The notes beneath the pieces are model-generated. The model saw only the letters and a program-made list of their open reading frames with translations, had not been told where the DNA came from and searched no databases. The translations under genes were made by a program, and so were the position numbers. Source: CAITWD01 sp963842065 (lineage in GTDB: Bacteria; Actinomycetota; Thermoleophilia; Miltoncostaeales; Miltoncostaeaceae). Taken from it: 64,000 nucleotides of DNA. Below, piece by piece: positions 8,187 to 17,282 of the stretch. The stretch spans positions 248,001-312,000 of the forward strand of contig CAWJEW010000008.1 in NCBI GenBank assembly GCA_963842065.1. Direction: 5' to 3'. The first letter of the stretch is position 1. The number at the start of each line of letters is the position of its first letter.

Positions 8187-8663
8187 TCACTCGACGGGGT
8201 CGGTGTCCTTGCTCACCACCTCACGCAGCGCGGCGCGCTCTGCCCGCAGGCCTTTCACGGCCGGGGCCAGGCGGCGCTCGCCCTCCGGGGTCAGCCGCAC
8301 GTAGACGACCCGCCCATCGGTCTCGGAAGCGATGCGCGTGACCAGCCCGGCTGCCTCGCTGCGGTTGATCAGTTCGGTGACGGTGCTCTGCGCGAGACAC
8401 AGGCGGTTGGCCAGGTCCGATACCGTCGCCTGCCGGGACCCGTCGGGTGCGCCGTGGATCATCAGCAGCAACAGATAGCGCTGCGGCGTCAGGCCCTGGG
8501 CGCGTGAGATCTGTTCACCCCGCCGCAGGAATGCGCGCAACGCCGCGCGAAGCCGGGCCGCATGCTGGTATTCGGCCAGTGAGGGCACCTCTGCCCGAGA
8601 GCCCGTTCGCGCAGACCCGGCCGCCGCCGGCGCCCGTCGACGCTGTGGGGACGGCGGCGACAC
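8187..8663 (-). CDS. MarR-family transcriptional regulator
   Basis: 158 residues. The winged-helix core is typical: LTPQRYLLLLMIHGAPDG, TVSDLANRLCLAQSTVTELI (recognition helix), RSEAAGLVTRIASETDGRVV (wing) and VRLTPEGERRLAPAVK. The 25-residue N-terminal extension is Ala/Arg/Pro rich; an internal start is possible. It is upstream of, and convergent with, the DUF336 gene, and it may be co-transcribed with the hypothetical gene at 8685-9062, which lies 21 bp upstream on the same strand. Ligand unknown. Confidence 0.9.
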   Translation of the reverse strand: MSPPSPQRRRAPAAAGSARTGSRAEVPSLAEYQHAARLRAALRAFLRRGEQISRAQGLTPQRYLLLLMIHGAPDGSRQATVSDLANRLCLAQSTVTELINRSEAAGLVTRIASETDGRVVYVRLTPEGERRLAPAVKGLRAERAALREVVSKDTDPVE

Positions 8664-8684
8664 GCGGCCATCATAACAGCGCCC

Positions 8685-9062
8685 CTATCGCTGATCCGGG
8701 TGCAAGAACGGCTCGCTGTTGCGGCCTTCGGACTCGAACAGGCCGTAGTGGCCGAGCAGATCCGCCCACCAGTCGGCGCTCTTGTGCCATCCGTCAGGGG
8801 ACTGGTCCGGCGGCGGCGGTGCGTCCACGATGCGGCCTATCGTGATATCCGGAATCAGGCTCACCGTGTTTGTGGGGTGATCGACACCCGCCAGAGCCGT
8901 GGTGGGGACGTATCCGACGTGACCCGGATGGCCCGGGATCTTGTGGACGCGGATGCCCGTCGGGCGGATGCCCTCGATCTCGCCGGCAGCCGTGCCGTCG
9001 CGCTGACGTACCAGATAGCCGACCATGCGCAGATCGACCGTCGGTGCGGGAGTGGTTGACAT
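8685..9062 (-). CDS. Conserved hypothetical protein, PRC-barrel-like N-terminus
   Basis: 125 residues from ATG 9062, preceded by GAAGGAGG. Residues 10-70 form a beta-rich segment (MVGYLVRQRDG, GEIEGIRPTGIRVHK, VGYVPTTALAGVD) of PRC-barrel character; the tail reads WWADLLGHYGLFESEGRN. I do not recognise a named family. It is probably the first gene of a unit with the MarR regulator. Confidence 0.65.
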   Translation of the reverse strand: MSTTPAPTVDLRMVGYLVRQRDGTAAGEIEGIRPTGIRVHKIPGHPGHVGYVPTTALAGVDHPTNTVSLIPDITIGRIVDAPPPPDQSPDGWHKSADWWADLLGHYGLFESEGRNSEPFLHPDQR

Positions 9063-9227
9063 GTCATGCCTCCTTCAACTTCGCAATGCGATGTGATCGA
9101 TGTCCGGCGCGGTACACGCTCGGGCAAAACACATCGTAGTACGATTTAGAACGGCGTCAAACACCAATGTGCGAACCCCTACCGTCGGGGACGGCCCGCC
9201 ATTGCGCCGCGCGGCGGACAGGGGCGT

Positions 9228-9749
9228 TTAGCGCCCGCGCGGCATCCACGTGAAGCGCCGCTGGGCGACGATGAACCAGCCGACGCCCCAGAGCACGAGC
9301 ACGGCAAGGTCGCTCCATGCGAAGCCGCTGCCAGTCGTGTACGGGTTGTAGGCCACCAGCAGGGCGGCGGCGAGTTGGCTCACCGGAAAGATCTTGGCGA
9401 TGTCGTTCAGCCATTGCGGCAGCCCGCTCACCGGCACGAACATGCCGGAGATGAAATACAGCGGCAGGACGATCGCCTGGGTGATCGGCTGGGCGGCGTC
9501 GTAGAAGACGAGCGGGCTCTTGCCGTTCTGGTGCGGAGGGAAGCGCGCGGCCAACAGGTCGGTTGCTCGCTGGCTGTCGGTCCCCGGGAGCTGCAGGTCG
9601 TTTGTCGTCGCTGCGCCGACCTGCGAGACGACTGCTCCCACCCCGACGAGCGCGGCGATCCAGACGGGGATCACGATCAGGCGGTGTCGCGCGACAAGGG
9701 TGCCGAGCCGATAGAGGACTGCAGCCATGTGGGGGTACGACCGCGTCAA
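9228..9749 (-). pseudogene. In-frame chimera: MMPL N-terminus joined to ABC-2 permease C-terminus
   Basis: A 173-residue open frame with two unrelated halves. Residues 1-87 (VLYRLGTLVARHRLIVIPVW, then TNDLQLPGTDSQRATDLL) are the N-terminus of an MMPL/RND-type lipid exporter, normally over 700 residues. From about residue 88 (ITQAIVLPLYFISGMFVPVS, LPQWLNDIAKIFPVSQLAAA, FIVAQRRFTWMP) it is the last 85 residues of an ABC-2 drug exporter permease. The junction near 9485 keeps the frame, most likely after deletion of the intervening DNA. Neither half can transport alone. Confidence 0.8.
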
Positions 9750-9845
9750 GAGGGCGGGGGGCCTGTCGGCCGTTCATCCTAGTCGGGCGCCTGAATGCGA
9801 GCAAACCAGGGGTTTTCTTGCGTTCGGGCCCGTCGCGCCTGCGTG

Positions 9846-10541
9846 TCAGGAATGCAGAATGTTGACCGCGCGGGCGGCGACGAACAGGATCGCCGCGACC
9901 GAGATCGCCGACTCGATGGTCATGAGCGCTTTCGCCGGCCGGGTCAGCGGCATCGCGTCGGTCGGGCTGAACGCAATCGAGTTGGTCGTCGCCAGATACA
10001 GGTAGTCGAACAGGTGCGGCGTCCACTCCGGGCGCGCGAGGGAGGGGTTCTCGTCCTGGGGGAACTGGATGTCCGGAACCCGGCGCTTGCCCGCCAGCGC
10101 GCGCTGAACCGGTCCACCGCAGTCGAGCTCCCAGAACGCGAGCCCGAACGCGATCACGTTGGAGACCCACAGCACGACCGCGCTCATCAGCAACTGTGGC
10201 CCGCTGATCCCCAGATTGCCCGGCCCAACGAGCGATCCGATCAGCAGTGCGGTCCCGACGACACTGAACGTGACGATGACCCCGAGCAGCGCGGTGACGA
10301 TTGCACGGCGCTGCTGCGCCGTGCGGCTGCCGCCGAGTCCGCTGGCCAGGATGAGCGCCAGCACCGCGTAGGGCGCCGCTACAATCAGCCAGATCCACCA
10401 GCCCACGCCGTGGACGAGGCGCCAGTTCGCGGCCTGGCTGACGAGCGCCAGGGCAATGAACCCCATACCCGCGACGACGACGAACGGGGCTGCCTCACCG
10501 CGCGCCTCGCGGATCGCTTCGCGCATCGCGTCCGAAGTCAT
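9846..10541 (-). CDS. Integral membrane protein, channel-like C-terminus
   Basis: 231 residues with about six membrane segments (first at 20-37, last at 205-227). The C-terminal signature FDYLYLATTNSIAFSPTD followed by MPLTRPAKALMTIESAIS and FVAARAVNIL is shared by many uncharacterised actinobacterial membrane proteins related to DUF1345; the stretch before the last helix resembles the pore region of two-helix ion channels. Substrate and role are unknown. It stands alone, upstream of the chimeric remnant. Confidence 0.75.
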   Translation of the reverse strand: MTSDAMREAIREARGEAAPFVVVAGMGFIALALVSQAANWRLVHGVGWWIWLIVAAPYAVLALILASGLGGSRTAQQRRAIVTALLGVIVTFSVVGTALLIGSLVGPGNLGISGPQLLMSAVVLWVSNVIAFGLAFWELDCGGPVQRALAGKRRVPDIQFPQDENPSLARPEWTPHLFDYLYLATTNSIAFSPTDAMPLTRPAKALMTIESAISVAAILFVAARAVNILHS

Positions 10542-10679
10542 GCTCGGCCCTTTCGCACCGGTCTGGATGAATCCTCCCCGGTCGTGCGGGTCCGCGTGCG
10601 GAGGCCGTCACGGGCCTCGGCAGCGCGCTCATGGTGGCCGGCGCTCGGCGATGTGGGTCGCGTGGCGGGTTGTCGCGAT

Positions 10680-10714
10680 GGTAACCGTGGTGTTACGGTA
10701 GCGGCGTGGTTACC
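10680..10714. promoter_or_regulatory. Nested GTAAC/GTTAC dyads, candidate ArsR operator
   Basis: GGTAACC (10680-10686) and GGTTACC (10708-10714) form perfect 7-bp arms; inside them GTAAC-N6-GTTAC (10681-10696) is a second perfect dyad. They lie 97-131 bp upstream of the ArsR-type gene, a common place for its operator. Binding is inferred. Confidence 0.45.
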
Positions 10715-10810
10715 GAACGGTGGTGTGCCCGGGCGCCGGGCGTGTCGGGACTCGCCGCCGGGGGCCCGGCGGTCCGGCGCACCGGCGCGCAGGGCTCGGG
10801 CGGCTGACGG

Positions 10811-11140
10811 ATGGGGGCAGCCCACACCTCAGGTGACCCGTTCGCGGCCATCGGCGATGGAAACCGGCGCGAGATCCTGCGCCTGCTCAGCGAGGGCGAC
10901 AAGCCGGTGCATGAACTCGCTGCGGAGCTGCCGATCAGCCGGCCCGCGGTCTCCCGCCACCTCAAGCTGCTGAAAAACGCGGGCCTGGTCGCCGAGCGCG
11001 CGCAGGGCAATCGCCGGATCTACTGCCTCGAGGACGAGGGCCTGCACATCGTGCAAGACTACCTCGAGCGCATCTGGGGCGATGCCGCCGACCGCTCTCG
11101 GCTACTTGTCGAGAGCACGAAGACCGAGCGTCGGCGATGA
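10811..11140 (+). CDS. ArsR-type winged-helix regulator
   Basis: 109 residues. DPFAAIGDGNRREILRLLSE, VHELAAELPISRPAVSRHLK and NAGLVAERAQGNRRIYCLE are the canonical ArsR/SmtB helices and wing. No metal-binding Cys pair (ELCVCDL-type) is present, which puts it with the non-metal subgroup that usually precedes an AHSA1/SRPBCC gene, as it does here with an ATGA overlap at 11137-11140. Confidence 0.93.
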   Translation: MGAAHTSGDPFAAIGDGNRREILRLLSEGDKPVHELAAELPISRPAVSRHLKLLKNAGLVAERAQGNRRIYCLEDEGLHIVQDYLERIWGDAADRSRLLVESTKTERRR

Positions 11141-11619
11141 TCGACACCATCGCGATCTCGTTCGAGGTCGCGTGCTCATCCGAGCACGCGTTCGCCATGT
11201 GGACCTCGAGGATTGGCAGGTGGTGGCCAGCCGATCACACCGTGTCCGGGAGTCCCGCCGCGGTGGTCCTGGAAGGCGCCCTCGGCGGGCGTGAGTACGA
11301 GCGCGCCGCCGATGGTGTCGAGTTCGGGCGGGGCCGGGTCAGCGCGTGGGAGCCGCCCGACCGTCTGGCCTCCACGTGGCATCTCAAGCGTGTGCCATCC
11401 AAGGCCACCGATGTCGAGATCCGGTTCGTTGCCCCGACGGACGAGCGCACACGGGTCGAGATCGAACATCGCGGGTGGGGGCGCCCGGGTGCCGCTGCCG
11501 GCGAATGGCGTACACACAATCGCGCCGGCTGGGAGGCGCTCCTTCCACATTTCACAGACGCGATCGACCAAGGAGACAACCGATGGCAGCTGGGACGAAG
11601 GACGACCCCCGGTTGCTGA
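11137..11619 (+). CDS. SRPBCC/AHSA1-type protein
   Basis: 160 residues, overlapping the ArsR stop by ATGA. The fold pattern of AHSA1 (activator of Hsp90 ATPase homologue) proteins is visible: ISFEVACSSEHAFAMWTSRI, RWWPADHT, GRVSAWEPPDRLASTW, ATDVEIRF and RTRVEIEHRGWG. ArsR-AHSA1 pairs are a common actinobacterial toxin/stress module with unknown ligand. The last residues (from about 149) read across the start of the next gene. Confidence 0.88.
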   Translation: MIDTIAISFEVACSSEHAFAMWTSRIGRWWPADHTVSGSPAAVVLEGALGGREYERAADGVEFGRGRVSAWEPPDRLASTWHLKRVPSKATDVEIRFVAPTDERTRVEIEHRGWGRPGAAAGEWRTHNRAGWEALLPHFTDAIDQGDNRWQLGRRTTPGC

Positions 11620-11986
11620 AGACCCCCCGGGCACGTCGGCGTACACGATGTATCGGGACGATGACGGTGATCCGCCGGCGCTGGTCTGTCGGGTCGGGTC
11701 CACGACGCTTACATACGACCTGCGTGCCATCGACGACCTGTACGCCTGGTTGTTGGATCAGGATGACTGGGTGCCCCTTGGCGCCGCGGACGAGCAGAAG
11801 GCCGCTGCCGACGGCTCGGTGGAGGCCTGGGGCCGCTCGGCCGAGAATCCGGTCGGCGGCTGGTACGGGCTGCGCAGGGGCTATCGCGGCAGGTTCGGCA
11901 TGTACCTGCCGCCGCTGCTCGAGGAACTCGGTCTGGCTGAACTCACCCATGACGCCCGCAACAACCGCATGCGCGCCGTTCGCTGA
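11583..11986 (+). CDS. Small conserved actinobacterial protein, frame broken in a C run
   Basis: An ATG at 11583, with AAGGAG upstream, opens MAAGTKDDPRLLKTP; the rest of the protein continues in another frame as PGTSAYTMYRDD, VGSTTLTYDLRAIDDL, VEAWGRSAENPVGGWYGLR and GRFGMYLPPLLEELGL. One extra C in the six-C run 11623-11628 would join both parts to KTPPGTSAY, the expected family sequence, giving about 134 residues. I believe this is the DUF6855-type family (memory, not checked). It completes the ArsR-SRPBCC operon. The break is either a sequencing indel or a recent mutation. Confidence 0.7.
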
Positions 11987-12064
11987 TCCGGCGCGGGACG
12001 CGCGGCGAGCCACGGCGCCGGTCGGCGAGTTCCGTCGCCGGGCGACACCCGCTAGCGTGGCCCC

Positions 12065-12478
12065 GTGCATTTCGGTCTGACCTTTCGGCAACGCGCGACA
12101 TGGCTCTACGCGGCGGCCATATGGCTTGCGATCGCCGTCGGCGATCTGGCGATCGGGGCCGCGTCCGTGGCTGTCATTGGAGCGCTGGGGGTGGTGCTGT
12201 GCCTGACACGCTTCCTAATGTCGGCCCGAGTGGGCGTGACGCTGACGCCTGATGCCGTGACCATCCAGACAATGCGCCGACGCACCATCCCGTGGCCGGC
12301 GGTGCGGTCTGTCCTCGTGGAGAACTGGTGGGGGTCGTCGACGCTGGTGGTGGTGGAGGCGGATCGTCGCACCCGGCTGCCGGTGCCCCGCAAGTCGGAT
12401 CGCAAGCAGGACCCGGCATTCGACGCCGCCGCCCATGCGATTCGCGCGTGGGCGGTCGCGCATGGAGGCGGTGGATAA
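12065..12478 (+). CDS. Bacterial PH-domain membrane protein
   Basis: 137 residues from GTG 12065. Two membrane segments (about 13-30 and 33-50) precede a small beta-rich domain: VGVTLTPDAVTIQTMRRRTI, PWPAVRSVLVENWW, TLVVVEADRRTRLPVPR. This matches the bPH6-type domain common in mycobacteria and relatives, function unknown. The 3' end faces the DUF3052-like gene 34 bp away. Confidence 0.75.
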   Translation: MHFGLTFRQRATWLYAAAIWLAIAVGDLAIGAASVAVIGALGVVLCLTRFLMSARVGVTLTPDAVTIQTMRRRTIPWPAVRSVLVENWWGSSTLVVVEADRRTRLPVPRKSDRKQDPAFDAAAHAIRAWAVAHGGGG

Positions 12479-12512
12479 CCGCCGACCCGGCGCGAGGCCC
12501 GAGCCGCACGCC

Positions 12513-12884
12513 CTAGGCGTCCCGCGGTGCCGGCCGAAACCGGAGCGCCGACCACACGTCGTCGATCGCGATCTGTCGGACGGCGCGGATGCCGTGGCCC
12601 ATCACCCGCCGGCCGAGGGAGTCGCGGTTGAGGTCTGTGCCGAGTTGCCCCGCCTTCGGGTATGCGATCCACGTCAGCCGGTCGGCCCGAGCCGCGGCAA
12701 TCGCGACGGCGCCCGCCCGCTCGAGCTCGCTGGCGGTCGTGACGAACAGAATCACAGCGCTTGCCTGGTCGGGGCTCTGGGTGAGGACGGCCCCGTCGGG
12801 CAGATCGATGTCGACCCCATCTGGTGCGCCACGGATCAGCACCGCGTCGCCTGGCTTGAGCTGGAGCTTGGATCCGACGGTCAT
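12513..12884 (-). CDS. DUF3052-like protein
   Basis: 123 residues from ATG 12884; the frame is open upstream for another 100 codons but that part is Arg/Pro-rich and antisense-like. LKPGDAVLIRGAPDGVDIDL, LTWIAYPKAGQLGTDLNRD and AVRQIAIDDVWSALRFRP match the DUF3052 family of actinobacterial proteins of about 130 residues. Function unknown. It is divergent from the glycosidase gene at 12982. Confidence 0.82.
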   Translation of the reverse strand: MTVGSKLQLKPGDAVLIRGAPDGVDIDLPDGAVLTQSPDQASAVILFVTTASELERAGAVAIAAARADRLTWIAYPKAGQLGTDLNRDSLGRRVMGHGIRAVRQIAIDDVWSALRFRPAPRDA

Positions 12885-12981
12885 GTCGTGCAGTCCAGCC
12901 GAGCCGGGACGATCGCGCAAGCGCAGACGATGCCGCGGCGGCGCTTGCGCGCCGCGCCGGACCGTGGTCGCATGGACGGCG

Positions 12982-14797
12982 ATGCGCGTGACCTGCAGCC
13001 GGCTGGGAGCCGTGCTCGGCCTCGTCCTTGTGGGCAGCGTCGGGGTACCGCCCTGGGCGGCCACCTCACGCGTCAGCGACCTTGCGCTGCCCCCCCGCCG
13101 ATCGTTGTCCTGGCGCCGGGGGTGACGTATCAGCGCGCGGTGCTGCCGGGCGGCGAGGTTGTGCACATCATCCGGATCTCGCCCCACGGCCTGGCCGCAC
13201 TCGATCCGATCGTGGTCTCCGGAGCCGTCAGCGCACGCGGTGACCTGGCGCAGGCGACGCGTGCATTGGGTCCGACCGGCGCGGTCGCAAGCGTCAATGG
13301 GGACTTCTTCAACTTCGCCCGGGCCTATCCGAGCGGACTGACCGTTACGCGGAGCGCGGGGCTCGTCAGCGCGCCGAACCCGCTCAGGTCGTCGCTGGTG
13401 ATCTCACCGGCGGGCATCCTGTCGCTCGAGCGGGCGGTCCTGGAGGGCTCGTGGGCGCCGATCGCCGCGAACGGGACGAACCTGGCGTCCCCGGGCGACA
13501 TCAGCGGTATCGACCGTCCCGCGGTGCACGCCAGTGAGGTCATCCTGTTCACGCCGGGGTACGGGTCGACGATCGCGCCGCTTCCGGCGCACCTGCCTGT
13601 CGGCGCCGCCGGCCCGCCCCCGACGGGCGAAGACTCCGCGACGATCGCATCTGACGCGCCCGGCCCGCTGGAGCCGAACCGGCTGGTCACCGGAACGGTC
13701 GTCGCGAACGGCTCGGCTCGGTCGGTGCAGATCCCCGGCTCGGACATCGTGCTGACCGGGGTCGGGGCGGCGGCGCCGCCGATCCAGGCCCGACTCCCTG
13801 TGGGTGCGCGCGTGTCCATCGTCGCGCGCATCGCCGGGATTCCTGCCGGTGCCGCCGCAGTCGGCGGCGGCCCGGCGCTCGTGGTCAACGGTCATTCGAT
13901 CCACAACGCCGGGGAGGGCTTCATCGCCAGCCAGCTCATGCCACGCTCGGAGCGGACCGCCATCGGTCAAACTTCGGGAGGCGCGGATCTGCTGGTGACG
14001 GCCGAAGGACCCGGCGAGGGCAGCCGCGGCATCACCGTGCCCCAGCAGGCGGATCTTATGGCGCGCTTGGGTGCCCGCGTTGCGATCGCGATGGACTCCG
14101 GGGGAAGCAGCCAGATGATCGTCAATGGCGTCGATGTCATGCCGTGGTCACGGCCTCGGGCCATCAGCACCGCGATGGTCGTCGACTACGCCGGCGTGCG
14201 CGTCACATCGGTGCCGGTGCCGATATCGCCCAACGGCGACGGGGTTGACGACCGGGCCAGCGTCCCGGTGATCGTGCCGAGCCCCGGGACGCTTTCGGTC
14301 AGACTGACGGGCGCGCAGCGCGCACCGATCACGCTGGTGGACCAGGCCGTTCCGGCCCTCCCGATCAGCGTTCCCGTCGAGACCCCTTGCGACTTGGTCT
14401 GCCGGACGGCACCTACCGCCGCGCTGCGTCCTTGACGTCGACCATGGGAGCCGTCTCGCGTGATTCCCAAGTGATTGTCGTCGACCGAACTCTTGGAGAC
14501 CTGCGTGTCCGGGCGCTCCGCCCTCACGGGGAGCCCCAGGAACAGATCGGTTTCCGGCTCGCGCGGTCCGCGGTGGTGACGATTCGGGTGACAACCCGCG
14601 CGGGCCGGACCCTGAGCGTCGTCATGGCTCGGCAATGGCTTTCCGCGGGATTGCACGCGATCACGTGGAACCAGCGGCGCGGTCGGGCCATCGTGACCGG
14701 CGGTGCCGATGTCGTTGTCCAGGCGTCGACGCGTTTCGGGACGCATGGGCTCGTGGTCGGCGTGGTGCTCCTGAAGGCGACGCACCCACCCCGTTAG
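12982..14797 (+). CDS. Secreted phosphodiester glycosidase (NAGPA) protein, two frame breaks
   Basis: The product reads through three frames. Frame one (from ATG 12982) gives a signal peptide, LGAVLGLVLVGSVGVPPWAA. Frame two (about 13090-14386) holds the NAGPA domain: GAVASVNGDFFNFARAYPSG, RTAIGQTSGG, ARVAIAMDSGGSSQMIVNG. Frame three (14387-14797) gives the C-terminal FlgD-like part, LGLPDGTYR to the stop, after an SPNGDGVDDRA motif. One extra C in the seven-C run 13090-13096 and one in the four-C run 14383-14386 restore a single frame of about 605 residues. The enzyme class cleaves sugar-phosphodiester links; the substrate here is unknown. Confidence 0.82.
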
Positions 14798-14994
14798 GCC
14801 GGTGAGCGGTCGCGACGCTGTCGACGTCACGACGGCGGCAGCGCGCGCAGCGATCGTTAGCGGGCGCAGGCGGTGCGGCGCCCGGGCCGACATCCGACCG
14901 GCGCCGCCCGCCGTGTCAGAATCCCGACGACGCGCCACACTCACCCGGCGCACGCTCCCAATTCGTCCAGCACAGCGACAGGCGGCCACCGATC

Positions 14995-15276
14995 ATGGAC
15001 TTCGACGAGCTCGACAAGCTTTCGACCGGCGAACTGCATCATCGCGCGGTCAAGGCGGCCGAGCATCACCTCGACATCAAGTTCTTCTGGAAGCTGATGG
15101 AGTACATCCCCACGGCCGAGGTCGTCGCCGGCAGTGAGGGGAGGGCCGATACCGACGTCGAGCACATCTCCATCTGGATGCACGATTATGCGAACCGCCA
15201 CGGCACGCTCGACGAGGCTTCGCGTCCCGTATATATCGACTATCTCGAGCACCACTCGGAGCCCGGCACGACCTGA
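14995..15276 (+). CDS. Small acidic conserved hypothetical protein
   Basis: 93 residues, mostly helical and His/Asp/Glu rich: MDFDELDKLSTGELHHRAVK, HHLDIKFFWKLMEYIP, VEHISIWMHDYANRHG. No membrane segment. Codon use is normal for the genome. I do not recognise the family and the neighbours give no hint. Confidence 0.65.
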   Translation: MDFDELDKLSTGELHHRAVKAAEHHLDIKFFWKLMEYIPTAEVVAGSEGRADTDVEHISIWMHDYANRHGTLDEASRPVYIDYLEHHSEPGTT

Positions 15277-15607
15277 ACCCGCACGTGCTGGCGCGCGCAC
15301 CCCGTCGCTGGCGCGCGGCGGGTACGCGCGGCGCTCCGGTCCTGCGTGCCCGCCGCCGCACATACGACTGCGGGTGCCCGATCCGCGCGGGCCTCATTCG
15401 CGGTCGGCGTCGCCTCGAGCAACCCACCGTGGGGCGGAGTTCCCTCGTTGGCGCGCGCGGCAGACCGGCAGGCATCGTCAAGATCCACGCTGGCCCCGAT
15501 TGCGTGACGTCCTCGCGACAATCCGTCGGTCATGAGGTAGATTCATCCGCATTGCACCAGGTAGTCAGAACTCCCGATGCTCGACCCAGACCCCGGGGCG
15601 TTCGAGC
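15277..15607. other. Intergenic stretch without a recognisable gene
   Basis: 331 bp. Open frames here have Arg/Pro-rich products and poor codon structure. The last 70 bp probably hold the promoter of the PAS gene (TAGATTC near 15538). Confidence 0.5.
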
Positions 15608-17248
15608 GTGCGGTGGTCGACCTGCCCGCCGGGCCTCGTCATTGGACAGGCGCTGCGAATGTTGACCAACGAGGACTACCGGCTGACCGGCATCGACCTC
15701 GAGTCCGCCCGGCGAGCTGTCGCCGTGGCGCTCGTCATGAGCGTCTCGTCCGACGAGATCCATCGCGCGCGCGACTACCTGCCGCCGCACTCCGAGATGG
15801 TGCGCCTGCTCGACCTCGTGGGCTGGGCAGGAGCGCCCGAGACCGACGTGGTGCTTCGCCCCCAGGATCGCCGGGTCTTGCTCGACGTCGTGTACGCGAT
15901 GCTGATCTTGGCGGCCGAGGAAACTGCGCGCAGTGTTGAGCAGGCGCTGCTGCCGATGTCACCGTCCGTGAGCGCGGACACTGCCGTGCTGGCCGCAGCC
16001 GAGTCGCTCGCGGGGCTCGCCGGTCGTCTGCAGAGTGCCGTCACGCCTGAGGCGGAGCAAGGTCGCGCCGCGGATTCGGCCGAGAAGCAGGTCTCGCCCG
16101 CACTTCGTGCCCTGGCGGATTCGGTGGGACTTCCGGTCTGGATCGCGAGCCCCGAGTTCGTCATCGAGTGGATTAACCCAGCTCTCGAGGAACTCCTCGG
16201 CGCTGACCTGGAGTTGGTCCGCGGCACGCCGTGGCATCTTTGGACCGATCCCGCGGACGCTCCGAGGGTCGGACAGGTGCTCAAGGCGGCTCGGCTCGAG
16301 CACCGAAACTGGTCGGTTGAGGCCGGGGTCGGACCCGTGGAGGGCCCGTTCACACGACTGCTGATGATCGCAGCGCCCCGGCGAACGGATGCGGGAGCGC
16401 TGGTGGGCTGGACGGGGATCTGCTTTGACGTCACCCATAATCCGGCGCTTCCGACGCGCCTCGGGGCCGTCACCCAAGCGCTGTCGGTGGACGCGGCCAA
16501 GACGAACCTCATGCTGCGCCAGCTGCCAGCGATGATCTGGACCACCGATCTCGAGCTCCGCTGCACGTTCTCGCACGGAGCGGTGTTTCGGTCGTTGGGA
16601 GCGGAGTCCAACCAACTCGCCGGTCGTTTGATCGGCGAGATCGTCGGCACGGCCGATCCCGGGCATCCCGCGCTCGTCGCGCATCGCCGTGCGCTCGGGG
16701 GTGATGCGGCGCAGTACCGCGACACGTTCGCCAAGCGCATCTTCGACGTGATCGTCGAGCCGCTCCGGGATCACGACGGCCACATCGTCGGATGCGTTGG
16801 TCTTGGCGTGGAGGTCACGGCGAAGGTCGAACGTGACCGGGAGCGCGAGCAGCTGCTGCGCCAGCTGCGGTTGGGTCAACGGATTGGGCGGATGGGCAGC
16901 TGGGAGCTGGAGATCGATTCCGGCGCCTGGTCCTGTTCGGACGAGGCCTACCGTGTGCTGGACGCTGAACCGGGCGAGATCGAACCGAACTACGGGTCGT
17001 TTATCGATCGGGCGCATCCCGATGACCGGACGCGACTGCGCGACCTCCACGCACGCGGCGTGCAGACCGGGGAGGGCTACGAGACGGAGTACCGCATCGT
17101 GCTCAGTGACGGCGTGATCCGAAGGATTCGTGGAGCGGTGGCGTTCGAGCACGACGACAACGGGATCTTGGTGCGGGTCGCCGGGACCCTCCAAGACGTG
17201 AGTCTTCCCGAGGGCCGCCCCGCGGACGTCACGCACGCCGGCCCGTAG
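15608..17248 (+). CDS. Multi-PAS sensor protein without output domain
   Basis: 546 residues if GTG 15608 is used; an ATG at 15659 (529 residues) is also possible. An N-terminal helical part (ALRMLTNEDYRLTGIDLES; Ala-rich to about 150) precedes three PAS domains: about 160-275 (LPVWIASPEFVIEWINPALE), 295-405 (LPAMIWTTDLELRCTFSHG) and 415-535, a PAS_3-type domain (MGSWELEIDSGAWSCSDEAY, IDRAHPDDRTRL). A short coiled coil (VERDREREQLLRQLRLGQRI) joins the last two. No kinase, GGDEF or phosphatase domain follows, so it must signal through a partner. Confidence 0.85.
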   Translation: MRWSTCPPGLVIGQALRMLTNEDYRLTGIDLESARRAVAVALVMSVSSDEIHRARDYLPPHSEMVRLLDLVGWAGAPETDVVLRPQDRRVLLDVVYAMLILAAEETARSVEQALLPMSPSVSADTAVLAAAESLAGLAGRLQSAVTPEAEQGRAADSAEKQVSPALRALADSVGLPVWIASPEFVIEWINPALEELLGADLELVRGTPWHLWTDPADAPRVGQVLKAARLEHRNWSVEAGVGPVEGPFTRLLMIAAPRRTDAGALVGWTGICFDVTHNPALPTRLGAVTQALSVDAAKTNLMLRQLPAMIWTTDLELRCTFSHGAVFRSLGAESNQLAGRLIGEIVGTADPGHPALVAHRRALGGDAAQYRDTFAKRIFDVIVEPLRDHDGHIVGCVGLGVEVTAKVERDREREQLLRQLRLGQRIGRMGSWELEIDSGAWSCSDEAYRVLDAEPGEIEPNYGSFIDRAHPDDRTRLRDLHARGVQTGEGYETEYRIVLSDGVIRRIRGAVAFEHDDNGILVRVAGTLQDVSLPEGRPADVTHAGP

Positions 17249-17282
17249 AACCACCGGCGCCGCCGCACCGCTGGCTCAGCAC

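Noticed and set aside
12435..12981. Upstream extension of the glycosidase frame (over 180 codons)
   Set aside because: It is antisense to the DUF3052-like gene and Arg/Pro-rich; the signal peptide in another frame from 12982 gives a better start.
15577..15660. Earlier start of the PAS gene at ATG 15577
   Set aside because: It is in another frame and would need one base removed before 15660; no family sequence supports the extension.
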